Source: Ziziphus jujuba (taxonomy: Eukaryota > Streptophyta > Magnoliopsida > Rosales > Rhamnaceae). Taken from it: a stretch of 64,000 nucleotides of DNA. The DNA lies in contig NC_083389.1 in NCBI RefSeq assembly GCF_031755915.1, positions 22,381,001-22,445,000 on the forward strand, in the 5' to 3' direction. A model generated the notes under the pieces. The model was not told the DNA's origin. It saw only the letters and a list, made by a program, of their open reading frames with translations, and did no database searches. A program made the position numbers and the translations under genes. Positions 24,001-36,711 of this stretch are shown in pieces. Within the stretch, counting starts at the first letter, position 1; every line of letters starts with the position of its first letter.

Positions 24001-25342
24001 ATACTAAATATTCATTGCGATATACAAAAAATTTATTTCCATGATAAGATTTTTCAACGGAGTTTTCTAGATCATGCTAAGAGATCACTCTTGGTGACAA
24101 TCATTTCCCTTGAAGCTCATTTGTTTGTACAAAATTCTGAATCTGCGTGCCTGTCATTTTCTTTTTCCTTTATCAACAGACATACCTCCAATCCACAACC
24201 ATGCGACTGGAAGAGTGGAGGATTAGGAGGACTGATACAGAAAAATGGATGTGTCATAGGCAGCTACCACATGAATTAAAACAGAGTGTGCGTAAGTATG
24301 AACAGTACAGATGGATTGCAACGCGAGGAGTTGACGAGGAAGCTGTTCTGAAAGGTCTCCCCATGGATCTCAGGCGAGATATCAAGCGCCATCTCTGTCT
24401 TGATCTAGTTAGACAAGTAAGTAATTTTTCTCTTATTTTTTCATGTTCAACGCACCTATGTACAACTTAGTAATGCACATAGCTTGCCAATGTTTGAACT
24501 TATGGTGTAATATTCATGTTCCTCTCTTTAACGGAAGATGAATATAAATATCACCTGGGGGAATTTTATGCGGTTACATACTCCAGTACAATTCGATGTT
24601 TTTAATCTAATTGTTGATTTCTTCTTCATGAAATGTTAAAAAGGTTCCACTCTTTAATCAAATGGATGAAAGGATGCTGGATGCAATATGTGAAAGGCTA
24701 AAACCATCTCTGTGCACTCCAAACACTTGCCTAGTTCGTGAAGGTGATCCTGTCACTGAGATGCTCTTCATAATCCGAGGCCATCTAGATTCTTGTACAA
24801 CAAATGGTGGTCAGTCCGGCTTCTTCAATTTATGCCACCTTGGCCCTGGTGACTTCTGTGGTGAGGAATTGCTGACATGGGCCTTGGACCCTCGGCCAAG
24901 TGTTGTCCTGCCCTCATCCACGCGAACAGTGGGATCCATTAGTGAAGTTGAAGCTTTTGCTCTTATTGCAGAGGACTTGAAGTTTGTAGCTGCTCAATTC
25001 CGGAGGCTACATAGCAAGCAACTAAGGCACACATTTAGATTTCACTCGCACCAATGGAGGACATGGGCTGCATGCTTCATACAAGCTGCTTGGTTCCGCT
25101 ATAAAAGACGGAAAGAGGCTTCTGAGCTCAAGAAAACACAGAGCTTTTTGGTATCTTCTAATGCTCCTGGAATAGAGCAAACTAATACACCATTGCCTTC
25201 AATGGGATCAGGCTTTTCATACGTGGCAAAACTGGCAGCAAGTACTAGAAGGGGTGGGAGCAAGCGATGTGGACACGAATTTGACATGCTGAGTTCTTTG
25301 CAAAAGCCAGTTGAACCTGATTTTACAGTTGAAGAGAGATGA
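21052..25342 (+). CDS. CNGC15: cyclic nucleotide-gated ion channel, CNGC15-like
   Basis: Coding exons are 21052-21080, 21303-21852, 22586-22798, 23015-23307, 23707-23818, 24180-24416 and 24644-25342, all with GT-AG introns, giving 710 aa. Six transmembrane segments follow a short cytosolic N-terminus; S1 begins near Trp89 (WNKIFLVACLISLYVDPLFF). The pore ends with the plant filter GQN at 365-367, followed by S6 (about 377-399, ending IGNMQ). The cyclic-nucleotide-binding domain spans roughly 482-605, with phosphate-binding-cassette sequence GPGDFCGEELLTWAL at 545-559. An IQ motif (IQAAWFRYKRR) for calmodulin starts at 624. The C-terminal QKPVEPDF and the N-terminal MAHG-SDSVR fit Arabidopsis CNGC15 rather than CNGC14, 17 or 18. 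Family members conduct Ca2+; CNGC15 proteins are known in nuclear-envelope and nitrate-linked calcium signalling. No defect is visible. Confidence 0.95.
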
Positions 25343-26273
25343 TGAGATTAGATTCCCTCCATTATATTTTAGGTTAGCTCACAATTCGTTCATATTAAAA
25401 GCACCATATGGGAATGCCTAAGGATTAGGAGTAACATCTTAACATTTACCATATGAATGCATGGTTCATCTTTCTTATATCAATTGTGATAGTTGACTGG
25501 CTAGTGTTACTGTCATACAAAGAATATATGTAAAGAAAAAGAAAATCATTGCGAAATTAAGTATAGGACATAGCCATTTTCTTTGAAGAGTGAGATTCCT
25601 CTTTGTACAAATATTCCGGTTATGGGAATTTTTTTTTGGCTTTTGTTTTTGTTTTGTTTGTTTCCCTTTTTTTTTTTTTCCCCTCTTTCTCTCTCTCTTT
25701 GAAATCTTTCTGTTTCTTCTCTTCTACTTGTTCAATATTTTGGCAGGAAAAATCTACTTTGAATTTAGATTTTATCTAAAACATAAACTTGAAAGATGAA
25801 ATTATACGGTCCTATAAAATCATTCTAAATTAAAATTTGATTCACTCATGGCAGATCGCAAAATCTAATGTGACACTCTTGCAGAGTTTTGAATTTACAT
25901 TATAGGCATGTGTCTGGAGTTTTTATTTTTTATTTTTTTATTTTTTATTTATTTTTATTTTATTTTATTTTTTTATTTAAAATAAATTTGCGGGAAGGGA
26001 ACCTTTCTCATTGTTTTGAGTCATATTTAACATGCATTTTACCTATCTCATTGTTTTGAGTCAAATTTAACTTGCATTTTTTAAAATGGATGTTTTCCAA
26101 TTCACCAACAAAAAAAAAAAAAAAAAGGGAGAAAAACAACAACACCAACAACAATGACTTAAGTTTCGGGCCTCAGGTCCTTTTTTGGCTTACCCTCAAC
26201 TTTTTAATATTTTGATTTTTGTTATGGCTTATCAAACGAACATCCATATCTAACATCCAAAAAATATTTTGAT
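25343..26273 (+). other. 3' flank of the CNGC15-like gene
   Basis: Probably holds the 3' untranslated region within the first few hundred bases. Also contains a C/T-rich tract (25660-25700), a TTTTA-rich tract (25920-25980) and an A18-like run near 26110. Two short copies of CTCATTGTTTTGAGTCA (about 26007 and 26047) form a small direct repeat. No gene is seen. Confidence 0.5.
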
Positions 26274-26751
26274 TACTCAAAGCATTTTCAATGGTAAATA
26301 TGGATATATTTTTATGTAGCATATAAATTGACATTATTTAAATTTAACTGACATAAATGAATAGTCAATTATACAATCATTCTACAATTGGAATATGCAC
26401 AAAAACTATCTATAGCAATTAATTAATTATATAATTTATTAACTTTTTAATATGTTTTTGAAAAAAATTGACTTTTTAAGGAAAAAATTATTTTTTAAGA
26501 AACTTAATAATATTTAGATTATATCAGTTTGACATTCATTTTAAATATTACTATAGGGGAGTAATTCTTTAAAATACTGTTCATATTGCTTATATGATAT
26601 TCTTTATTTTCACAATCCACATTTCTATTGAAGAATAAATATAGATTGCTTTTATGTGGCATAAAAATTGACATTAGTTAAATATAAGCGACATAAATAG
26701 ATAGTCAAATCTAAAATTATTCTTCAATTGTAATGTACACAAAATCTATTT
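26274..26751 (+). repeat. tandem pair of MITE-like units, second copy split by copia element
   Basis: Copy A is about 26274-26600. Copy B starts about 26615 and continues beyond the copia element at 32511-32720. Shared landmarks in order are TTTTATGT(A/G)GCATA, AAATTGACATTA, GACATAAAT(G/A)(A/G)ATAGTCAA, AATTAATTAAT, GACTTTTTAAGGAAAA and TTCTTTAAAATA(C/T)TGTT. The units end in loosely inverted sequence with a central T-rich part, so they may be MITEs. They carry no genes. Confidence 0.65.
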
Positions 26752-26756
26752 ATGAC

Positions 26757-27578
26757 TGTTGAAGTGTGGCAATTTTGCCACTTGATGGTGCATGTCACCG
26801 GCTAGCATGCACACCTTGGTTGCAAATGGAGTTTTGGGCTGAAATTTTGAGGGATGTCTACAGACATATATAGAAGACTATGGTTCAAATTTCAGGTTAA
26901 AATGACATGGGAAAGTCCATTTTCTATTCCAAACAGATTGCTGTATCTGATGGACCCAGTATGCAGAGTATGGGTCAGTTTTGGAGCTGTTTGGCCCATG
27001 ATCCGGTTCCAGAACTTTCCTAGCTCTTGGAACAATATTTCTTGATGACCAAGGATGCTTCAAACCAAGTTTCATAAGCAGATACAAAGGGAAACTAAGT
27101 AGGTGAAGCTAGTTTGGTTGTTTACCCAAACTAGTTAAACAATAGGAACTTAGTTCAAACCATGTGCCACTTTTTACTATATTTGGAATAGACATGTTGT
27201 AGCTGGTTTTTACCTCTTTTGTGTATGAAAAGTTAGGTGTTGACCATTTTACTTTTTAAATTTCAAATACTTTACTCATTTTGTAAGCTCACATGCTTAG
27301 CATGTGTGAACTAGTTGTAATTTCAAGCTTATATTGTAAAATGAATGAAATGGCTACACATCTAAGCCTTATTTTCAAAAGCCAACGTGGTCCCCTTCTT
27401 CTTATCTCTTCTTCAACACCTTAGAACACTCTAGGAACCCTAAAAACCATAAAACACCATAACCAAAACCTAAAAACACAACTCACACACAACCATTCCC
27501 AAGAGCATCACCAAAAGCTTGCTTATTGCTAACACTTCAAGTTAGCTTGCTCTTGGTCATAACCTTCTCACCCCAACA
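26757..27578 (+). repeat. 5' LTR of the copia element
   Basis: 822 bp, from TGTTGAAGTG to CCCCAACA, with TGTTG/CAACA inverted ends. It is 9 bp longer than the 3' copy because of extra 3- and 6-bp pieces. Confidence 0.97.
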
Positions 27579-27581
27579 AAG

Positions 27582-27593
27582 TGGTATCAGAGC
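27582..27593 (+). promoter_or_regulatory. primer binding site (initiator tRNA-Met type)
   Basis: TGGTATCAGAGC, three bases after the LTR, is the usual plant retrotransposon primer site complementary to the 3' end of initiator methionine tRNA. Confidence 0.9.
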
Positions 27594-27712
27594 AAGGGAC
27601 ATTTTTATGAGATTTTCGAGGTTTTTGGGCTGGTTCATTCCTTGAGAGTGAAGAGATACTTGAAAGCACAAATATACTTTCATATTCCTTCATACTCGAA
27701 AGCAACATTCAC

Positions 27713-30700
27713 ATGGCTTCTTCAAGTTTTTCAACTCCTTCTCCTCCTATCTTCAATGGGGAGAACTACAACATTTGGAGTATCAAGATGCAAGCCTACT
27801 TGAAGGCTTACGGTCTTTGGGAGGTCACCATAAATCCCCAAGAACCTGAGCCTTTGAGACAAGGGGCAACGGTCAACCAAATCAAACACCATGAGGAGGA
27901 ATTGGCTAAAGGTATCAAGGCTCTCACCGCCATTCATTCTTGTATTAGTGATACTATTTTCACAAGGATAATGGCATGTGAGAGTGCCAAAGAAGCTTGG
28001 GACAAACTTCAAGATGAGTTCTAAGGGAGTGCAAAGACAAGGCAAATGCAAATCCTTAACCTAAAGAGGGAGTTTGAGACTATCAAGATGAAAGACAAAG
28101 AAACGGTTAAGGAGTTCACCACAAGGCTTCTTAATGTGGTGAATCAAATTAGGGTGCTAGGTGAAAGATTAAGTGACCAAAGGATTGTGGAGAAGGTGTT
28201 GGTCTCCTTACCCGAGAGGTTTGAAGCTAAGATATCTTCATTGGAGGAGTCAAGGAACCTAAATGAAATTTCCTTGACTGAGTTGGTGAATGCCTTGCAA
28301 GCTACGGAGCAAAGGAAGAGGATTAGACATGAAGAATCAATGGAGGTTGCATTTGTGTCTAAACAACATCAAAAGACACAAAATCAAAAGAAGAACAAGC
28401 TTAAGGTCATAAAGGAGAAAGGTGAAACTAGCAAACCCGAGAGGAAGTCCTATGAACCTTGTCACCATTGCAAGAAGAAAGGTCATCATCCAAGAAGGTG
28501 TTGGTGGAGGCCGGATGCATTTTGCCATAAATGCCAACAAAAGGGTCATGTGGAGAGAGTATGGAAGGCTAACAAAAAAGATAAGCAACAAGCAAATGTT
28601 GCTAAAGATAATGCAAGTGATAGTGAATCCGAAGAGTTGTTTGTTGCTACTTGTTTTAGTAGTATCAAGAATGATGAAGGATGGATCATTGATAGTGGAG
28701 CAACACACCATATGTCTCACAAGCATGAGTGGTTCACAAACTTGGATAGGAGCAGCCACAACAAAGTTAAAATTGGAAATGGAGCCTTGATGGAAGTGAA
28801 AGGCAAAGGAGATGTGGTGATACACACCACCAAAGGTATCAAAACTATCCATGATGTTCTCTATGTACCTTCTTTATGTGAGAACTTACTTAGTGTAGGT
28901 CAAATGCTTGAGAACAAATATGCATTACACTTCTCAAATATGACATGTACTATAGTTGATCCACATGGAAATGAATTAATGTGTGTTGGAATGAAGAACA
29001 AGAATTTTAGGTTGAATATGGATGAAAATGGTGCATCGGTTGCATTGAACACCAAAGTTGAGAACACCTCTCAACTTTGGCATAAAAGACTAGGCCATGC
29101 TAGCTTTAAGTCATTGGTAGGCACACATGAACTTGTTAGAGACATGCCATTGGTGGAGAAGCAAGAACATATGTGTGAAGTGTGTCAAAAAGGAAAGCAT
29201 ACTAGGCTAGCATTTCAATCTTGTTCTTGGAGATCAAAGGAGAAGCTAGGACTTATACATTCAGATATTTGTGGTCCTATGAGTGTTTCATCCTTAAATG
29301 GCAGCAAGTATTTCATAACTTTCATTGATGATTACTCAAGAATGTGTTGGGTGTATTTCCTTGAATGAAAATCACAAGCTTTGGAGAAGTTTGTAGAATT
29401 TATGAAGTTAGTGCAAAATCAATCCGGTTGCACTATAAAGGTGTTAAGGATGGACAATGGTGGAGAATACACAAGTGAGGCTTTCAAACAATTTTGTAAG
29501 GATCATGGTATAGTTCATCAATTCACTACACCATACATACTACAACAAAATGGTGTATGTGAAAGGAAGAACCGTACTATCATGGAGATGGCTAGATGTT
29601 TGTTGTTTGAAAGTGGCTTGCCAAAGAAGTTTTGGGCCAAAGGAGTTAACACATCCATCTACATCCAAAATAGGCTTTACTTCAAGTATTTGAGGAGTAA
29701 AACCCCATTTGAGCTTTGGTTTGGATATAAGCCTTCTCTTGATCATCTAAGGGTATTTGGAAGCATTTGTTACATCCTAGTACCACAAGAGAAGAGAGGA
29801 AAGCTTGATGAAAGGTCACAAGTCGGTGTCTTGGTTAGCTATAGTGATGTGACCAAGGGATATAGAGTGTATAACTTGGAAACCAAGAAACTTGTGATAA
29901 GTAGAGATGTGAAAGTTGATGAGGAAGCTAAATGGGTTTGTAGTAAGGAGGAGTTGGCTAGTATGGATGAAGACAATCAGCTTGAAGCTCATGATAACGA
30001 TGAGGAACAAGGAAATGATGAAGGTGTTGCCCATGATGATGAATATGATGAGAATGAGCTAGAAATCTCCATAGGGGCTGATTTGGAGATTGATGATGGT
30101 GTGAGAGGCACAAGACCTCTTAATGAGATTTATGAAAGGTGTAATGTGGCATTGAGTGATCCAATCAATGTCCATGAGGCTATGGCAAGAAAAGAGTGGA
30201 GACAAGCCATGCAAGATGAAATCGATGTGATAAACAAGTATGACACTTGGAGCTTGGTAACAAAACTGAAGGGAAAGAATGCTATTGGGGTGAAGTGGAT
30301 CTTTAGGACCAAGTACAATCCGGATGGGTCCATAAATAAGCACAAGGTAAGGCTTGTTGTCAAAGGATATGCACAACAAGCTGGTGTGGATTATGGAGAG
30401 ACTTTTGCACCGGTTGCAAGGATGGAAACCATAAGACTTCTCCTTGCAATTTCGGTATAAAAGTCTTGGAAAGTATATCACCTTGATGTGAAGTCAGCCT
30501 TCTTGAATGGAATATTGAAGGAGCAGGTCTATGTTATGCAACCCGAAGGTTTTGTGAAGAAAGGAAGTGAAGAGAAGGTATACAAGCTACACAAAGTCTT
30601 GTATGGCCTTAAACAAGCTCCTAGGGCATGGTATGCCAAGATAGATGGTTTTTTGACAAAGCATGGATTTAGGAGGAGTCCTAATGAGTCTACATTATAT

Positions 30701-31698
30701 ATTAGGACTCATGGTTGCATGGTGTTGGTGTCTTTTTATGTTGATGACCTCCTAGTGACCGGTGGTAATGAGAAAGAAGTGAGCAATTTCAAAAGTGAGC
30801 TAGAATCGAACTTTGAGATGTCTAGCCTTGGAGAGATGAAATACGTTCTTGGAATTGAAGTTGTCCAATCATCCAAGGGCATCTTCATATCTCAAGAAAG
30901 CTATGTGAAGGAGTTGCTCAAGAAGTTTGACATGGAGGATTGTAATAGCGTTGCCACACCTATGAATGAAGGCACCAAGTTGGTGAGGATGATGATTCTC
31001 CAAAGGTAAATCCTTCCTTCTATAGAAGTTTAATTGGTAGCCTTTTATATGTATGCTTTACTAGACCGAATATCATGCTTAGTGTGGTTGTTTTGTCAAG
31101 ATTTATGCATAGTCCATCACAAAATCATCTTAGTTGTGCAAAAAGAATCCTAAGGTATTTGAAAGGTACTAGTGATTTTGGTATATGGTACAAGGATGGC
31201 ATGAATGAAGCTTTGCTTGGTTATAGTGATAGTGATTGGGCTGGTTCTTTGGATGATAGCAAGAGCACATCGGGCTACATTTACACTCTTGGAAATGGTC
31301 CTTTCTCATGGAATTCCAAGAAGCAACAAACCGTTGCACAAAGCACCGCGGAAGCTGAGTATATTGCTTGTCCAAGTTGTGCTAATCAAGGTGTTTGGCT
31401 TAGGAAATTATTGGAGGACTTGAGCTTGAAGCAAGAGGAAGCCACGGTAATATTGTGTGACAATACTTCAGCAATAGCAATTGCACAAAATCCAGTCCAA
31501 CATGGGAGGACCAAGCACATACCGGTCAAGTATCATTCCTTTAGGGAATTTGAAGCAAGTGGTGAAGTGAAGTTGGAGTATGTGACTTTCGAGGAGAACT
31601 TGGCGGATATCTTCACCAAGCCATTGGGAAAGAAGAGATTTGAGATATTGAGAGGACTTCTCAATGTCTCATACAAAATTGCCAAGGAGGAGTGTTGA
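27713..31698 (+). pseudogene. copia gag-pol polyprotein with three stops and one frameshift
   Basis: One frame from ATG 27713. Gag is of UBN2 type (IFNGENYNIWSIKMQAYL) with two CCHC knuckles: CHHCKKKGHHPRRC from 28460 is intact, but in the second (from 28523) the last Cys is Trp (28562-28564). Protease has DSGATHH (28691). Integrase has an HHCC zinc region (about 29080-29190), a catalytic Asp at IHSDICGP and DNGGEY at about 29453. Reverse transcriptase has YVDDLL near 30737, and RNase H has YSDSDWAG and later AEAEYIA. In-frame stops lie at 28022 (TAA), 29366 (TGA) and 30458 (TAA), and there is a one-base frame change near 30985-30995. The final TGA (31696) lies inside the first bases of the 3' LTR. 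The element cannot make a full polyprotein by normal translation. Confidence 0.95.
31684..31692 (+). other. polypurine tract of the copia element
   Basis: AAGGAGGAG directly abuts the 3' LTR, the expected site for plus-strand priming. It also codes Lys-Glu-Glu at the end of the polyprotein. Confidence 0.85.
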
Positions 31699-32505
31699 AG
31701 TGTGGCAATTTTGCCACTTGATGGTGCATGTCACCGGCTAGCATGCACACCTTGGTTGCAAATAAAGTTTTGGGCTGAAATTTTGAGGGATGTCTACAGA
31801 CATATATAGAAGACTATGGTTCAAATTTCAGAAAATGACATGGGAAAGTCCATTTTCTATTCCAAACAGATTGTTATATCTGATGGACCCAGTATGCAGA
31901 GTATGGGTCAGTTTTGGAGCTGTTTGGCCCATGATGCGGTTCCAGAACTTTCCTAGCTCTTGGAACAATATTTTTTGATGACCAAGGATGCTTTAAACCA
32001 AGTTTCATAAGCAGATACAAAGGGAAACTAAGTAGGTGAAGCTAGTTTGGTTGTTTACCCAAACTAGTTAAACAATAGGAACTTAGTTCAAACCATGTGC
32101 CACTTTTTACTATATTTGGAATAGACATGTTGCAGCTGGTTTTTACCTTGTATGAAAAGTTAGGTGTTGACCATTTTACTTTTTAAATTTCAAATACTTT
32201 ACTCATTTTGTAAGCTCACATGCTTAGCATGTGTGAACTAGTTGTAATTTCAAGCTTATATTGTAAAATGAATGAAATGGCTACACATCTAAGCCTTATT
32301 TTCAAAAGCCAACGTGGTCCCCTTCTTCTTATCTCTTCTTCAACACCTTAGAACACTCTAGGAACCCTAAAAACCATAAAACACCATAACCAAAACCTAA
32401 AAACACAACTCACACACAACCATTCCCAAGAGCATCACCAAAAGCTTGCTTGTTGCTAACACTTCAAGCTAGCTTGCTCTTGGTCATAACCTTCTCACCC
32501 CAACA
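31693..32505 (+). repeat. 3' LTR of the copia element
   Basis: 813 bp, TGTTGAAGTG to CCCCAACA, followed by the ATGAC duplication. It overlaps the last codon and stop of the polyprotein. Confidence 0.97.
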
Positions 32506-32510
32506 ATGAC

Positions 32511-32720
32511 TATTAATTAATTAATATGTATTAATTCTTTTTTTTTTCCGAAATAATTGACTTTTTAAGGAAAATTTAATTTTTAAAGACTGTTTTACAA
32601 TGTTCAACGGAGAATCTAGAAGTAAATATTTAACCCTGTTATGTGTAGACCAAATCAGCTTGAGATTCACTATAATTGTTACCATTGAGAGTAATTTCTT
32701 TAAAATATTGTTTATATTAC
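32511..32720 (+). repeat. right part of the tandem MITE-like copy B
   Basis: Continues the unit broken at 26751 by the copia insertion. It aligns with about 26420-26600 through GACTTTTTAAGGAAAA and TTCTTTAAAATATTGTT. Confidence 0.65.
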
Positions 32721-34879
32721 TTATTTGTCATGTTTCTTTTACAAAAATTTGGTTCGTCGAAAGCTCTTACCTCCTCAATCCCTAACCTACAAAAAGTGCT
32801 AGGAAAATTTTCGAGTGCAAGTGTGGCACTAACAAAAAGCACTCCAACATTCAAATTAGTATCAATATGTTTGTGTGGAAGTAGATAAATAGCAGAGACA
32901 TTCAGAATGGCATACCAGTTGTGTTGATGTTGCTCATACTAGTTGGTATAATTGATAAACCCCATAAATGAGTTTGATTATGTCAAGATTATTCTTTCAA
33001 TATTAGATGTTTGACTAATTGTTGATCAAAAAATCATGTTATCGCATGGGTTTACCTTTAGATGTATATATCTAGCATTAGTAGATATTATTATTTTTCA
33101 TTTAATTAGATATTATAGATCATATCTCATTGTATAAAATACTAGATCATTTGTGTAATAATCCAATAATGTTAATGATGCCACGTTGGATAATAGTTCC
33201 ATGTAGGATATTATTGCCACATAAATAAAAGCCATATTCACCCATAATATTAGCCCCCAACTATGTTGTATAGTTAGAAAATTGACTGGCCGTGCATAAA
33301 GAGCTTTTGAATTATCTTGAAGTATTAGTTGTACACTCTATGTTACTCAATGTCGACTTAATATTGCATAATCACAACTTCTTGTCACATAATAGTGACT
33401 TCATGTCATACTGCATACTCATTTTTGTTTTATGTCAAGCAATGTTAACCATATGTTGTGAATTGTCTATCCATAATATTTTATGTTGAATAATAACTTT
33501 GTATTACCCAACATTTAATATCATTTAATGTTGTATATTGCATCGTTCACAATGTTTTATGTCATTATGCATCATTTAATTATTGTTGTCACTAGAATTT
33601 GGATGCATTCTTCACAATTTGGGCTCACCAAATTCATTCTTAAAAAGCATCAGGTTCATTGAAGTAGAGGAAGATAGCACACCCCTTCCAAACTCCTTAC
33701 CATGAAAGACAAAGTTCCCATGTTCATGACCTACAACCAATCACCAGTGCAAACCTTTTGACACTCAAGTCAGCTCGTAGCTATACTAAAGTTGTCCTCT
33801 AGCCCAATTCCACTACAATGACAATAGTAATAAAGGAGAAGAGTTAAGTTGAATATAATAGAACTTTTTATTGGTCCTACGGGTTTGTGCATGTATGTCG
33901 TATGGCATGTGTGCTTGGTGCCTTAGTATCCAAGTCCAAGTGGTGTTCTTTCTTTGGTACTGTTTTTTTTTTTTTTTTCTTACTCTTCAAGTAGAGGGCT
34001 TCTACGAGTATCACTCACTTGGTGATGCGGTCTTTTTAGGGGGAAGCATCGACATTCCTTGATTTCTATATTTTCTATGGTCTTTTATACTTCAGGTTGT
34101 GATTTAGCTTGTGGAGTTTACTAGATCTCACTCTAACTCTGATACTTTTGGTCTTGATGCAACCTATATCTATCCAACCTTCTTTATCTTATGGATTCAA
34201 GTCGTTCTTAATGGAGTTTGCTTATATGAGTTGGGAAAAATCTACCCACAACTGTTGTCCCCCTTAACCTGTTATGTTTTAAGGCAGAACAGCAGGTCAA
34301 ATCTTTCTACATGACATATTAAATCTCACCACATGACTCACACAAACATGGAAACATGCTAAAGTTGTTGTCAGCTTAATAGGTGGCTTATCATGGTGTG
34401 GGGGTGGAGAATGACTTCCTTTGTCACACATCCCGTAATTGGAGGTTATTAATATACCCACCTCCCTCAAAGATCGGGTGCAACTATGGCAAGGCTTGTG
34501 GCCTAATACTTCTCCATATGGCAGTTGATTAATGCTATTTGATCTCAACTTTTATTATTCCAAAAGTCTAGATCTTTTCTATTAGAGGATATAATTTGAA
34601 CCGTTTGAGCCATTTCCTTCTTCATTTCTCATCTCATGACCAAGAATGCTTTCCATCTTCAATCTTAGACTATGCATTTTGCCATGAGGATTTCAACATT
34701 CCAAAATATTTCCTATTCGAAAACCCTTTCTCTTTTTGCTTCAAACGACTCTCTCACCATGAATTCTTTTTCTAGGTTAGTTATTTTACTTCACTTAGCT
34801 TCTCACCTTTTATTTGTTTGTTTCTCCTCTAGTTTTGATTCTTGTTTGTAGTTGCATATTTTAGGATTGAAATTCTTAC
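32721..34879. other. unassigned intergenic DNA
   Basis: No gene, terminal repeat or known element recognised. A run of TGTTG/ATTAT-rich sequence with many 'aatgttgtat' variants lies at 33330-33580. Open frames here are short and unconvincing. Confidence 0.4.
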
Positions 34880-34929
34880 TGTGCCTATTAGTCTTTCACT
34901 TTGAATGCTTGTAAATTTAGTTGATGTAG

Positions 34930-35556
34930 CAATCTATGGTAGTGAGTCGGCACAAATCTCTTTCTCATGGCTCCTTTCATTTGATGCCAAGTAGTAATAG
35001 GTTCATCACCAACTCTTCTTTAGGAACCTTGCTCATTAGTCCACCATTGGAATGCATAATGTCCAAATTCCAAACTGGCCAATTTAACCTTCTTTGCCTC
35101 AGAGTAGTTATGGCAATCGAATATCATCTCCATACACTCCTCCCAATGTATATATGCCTCTGGATCACTTTTTCCTAAAAATGGTGGGATGTTCACTTTA
35201 ACATTCCCAAGGTCATCATCCTCATCTCTAGCTTGCCTCCCATGGTCTTTCCTTCTTTGGAATGCAAAAATATCATCAAACTCCTCCTCTAGATTGTCTC
35301 CAAAATTACCTTCTTCAAATCCTATCCTAAGACGTCCACCGCCTCCTCAACCTCGACCTCGACCTCCATGTAAATCTACCATAGGATTCAACCCACCTTG
35401 TGAGTTCTCAAATCTATCCATTCTTTATTCTAGGTGATTAAAGCAACCATTCATCCTTTGGAGTTGTTCCAAGATCGCCATTATGTTGGTAGGTTCACCC
35501 TTGAACCTTATGGATTCCTCTTCTAGATTCCTTAATGAACTATCTCCTCTTATCAT
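34930..35556 (-). pseudogene. gypsy gag fragment with stops
   Basis: Read from 35556 downwards. It opens with a Glu- and Arg-rich segment, then an Arg/Gly stretch (GGRGRG, stop, GGGGRL), an acidic segment, and the conserved gag core with FLGKSDPEAYIHWEE, ECMEMIFDCHNYSEAKKVKL, WW and MRKRFVPTHYH. At least three in-frame stops are present. It is closely parallel to the gag at 56.1-56.6 kb (FQGKSDLKAYLEWEK, MRKHFVPSHYYR). It ends abruptly, shortly after the HYH motif. Confidence 0.85.
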
Positions 35557-36694
35557 CCTTGAATATGTTATGTTAGCAAAAATAATACAAAAATCCTCAC
35601 CAAATTCACTCCTTCACGTGTTTCACTCAAATAAGGTTTCGAAACTCATGTATGCATACTAGTTTCGGCTTTTAACCCTCTTTTGAGCTCACATTCTCTT
35701 GTCTTTTTCCACTCAAAGAATTATTTCAAAGTTCTAATTAAAACACACATAAAATAACAACTAGATCACAAGTATGTCTTAATTAAATTTATCAATAAAA
35801 CAGCAACAAAATCAAACAAATACCGAGCGGATTGATAAAACCTAGTCTCGACCTAACTAACTAAAACAAAGGTAAACTTTTCAAAGAAAAATTTTGGATT
35901 TAACAAGAGATAAAACAGAATAATAAGGACCAATAATTCAAGGATAAAATCTGAAAAAAAAGATTCAAACAATGACAAGAAGCAATTCGACAAAATATGG
36001 AGTAGTTATTGGTTGTAGTTCTTGTAATTCAAGTCTCTGTCTCAATTCCTTTAACCAATTTTAATCCACACAATTTTAGCACTCAAATTTTAAATATCCA
36101 GCAACAAGATAGAATTATCGAAGAACAACTCCAAATAATCTCAATTGAAATTCCACACCAAACAATCTTAATTCTTCAGTCCTTCAAAAACAGTCCCTTT
36201 TACCTTTTTTTTTATTCTTTTTATTCGGCTTTTCTTCCTTTTTTTTTTTAATTACTCACAGAATATAAACACAATTCCAGTAGCAAGAATCAACACCAAA
36301 AATTGCAATTTCAATGTCAAAATCTCATCAAACCTAATCCATACTTCAAACAAAAACAAATTGAACAATTTTTAGATTTTAATTCAATATGCTTTCTAAT
36401 ATCTCTTGTTTTTCTTTTTCTTTTTTTTTTTGAATATATGATGCAAATAATTAAGATTAAAATAGCAAAGAAAAATCAACAATAAAATAAATTTAAGAAC
36501 TAATATGCAAAACAACCAACAAATTAGTAAGCAAAAGTTTGGCTAAACAAGGAAACAATTTCGACTATGTAGGAATTTTTTTTTTTTTTATGCAGAATAT
36601 GAAGAAGATAGAAGCTGCCTTAACCTAATGCTAAAATTGCAGAATAACACAAAATAAAATAAAACAAATAAGATAGATTAAACCTGAACAAAAT

Positions 36695-36711
36695 TCGGCT
36701 CTGATACCAAA
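36695..36711 (-). promoter_or_regulatory. primer binding site of the minus-strand gypsy fragment
   Basis: On the minus strand TTTGGTATCAGAGCCGA immediately follows the LTR end GTATCA. It is the methionine-tRNA-type primer site and is better preserved here than in the plus-strand copy. Confidence 0.85.

Larger units (their letters stand above)
26757..32505 (+). mobile_element. Ty1/copia LTR retrotransposon, young but coding-defective
   Basis: A complete 5,749-bp element: 5' LTR, tRNA-Met-type primer site, one gag-pol frame, purine tract, 3' LTR. ATGAC duplicates flank it at 26752-26756 and 32506-32510. By eye the LTRs differ by about 10 substitutions and two indels (3 and 6 bp) over some 813 bp, about 1.2%, so insertion is recent on a plant time scale. 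It sits about 1.4 kb downstream of the CNGC15-like gene in the same orientation, inside an older repeat. Confidence 0.97.

Noticed and set aside
27582..27593. Possible tRNA-derived sequence
   Set aside because: Only the short complement of the initiator tRNA 3' end is present, at the position of a primer binding site. There is no cloverleaf here or at 36.7 or 41.55 kb.
28337..28852. 171-codon minus-strand open frame inside the copia element
   Set aside because: It is the antisense shadow of gag and protease coding sequence, with no motif of its own.
33840..34560. Possible LTR or gene around the GGAGGT/ACCTCC inverted sequence
   Set aside because: The inverted pair at about 34441-34467 is short and isolated; no paired repeat, primer site or coding motif could be found.
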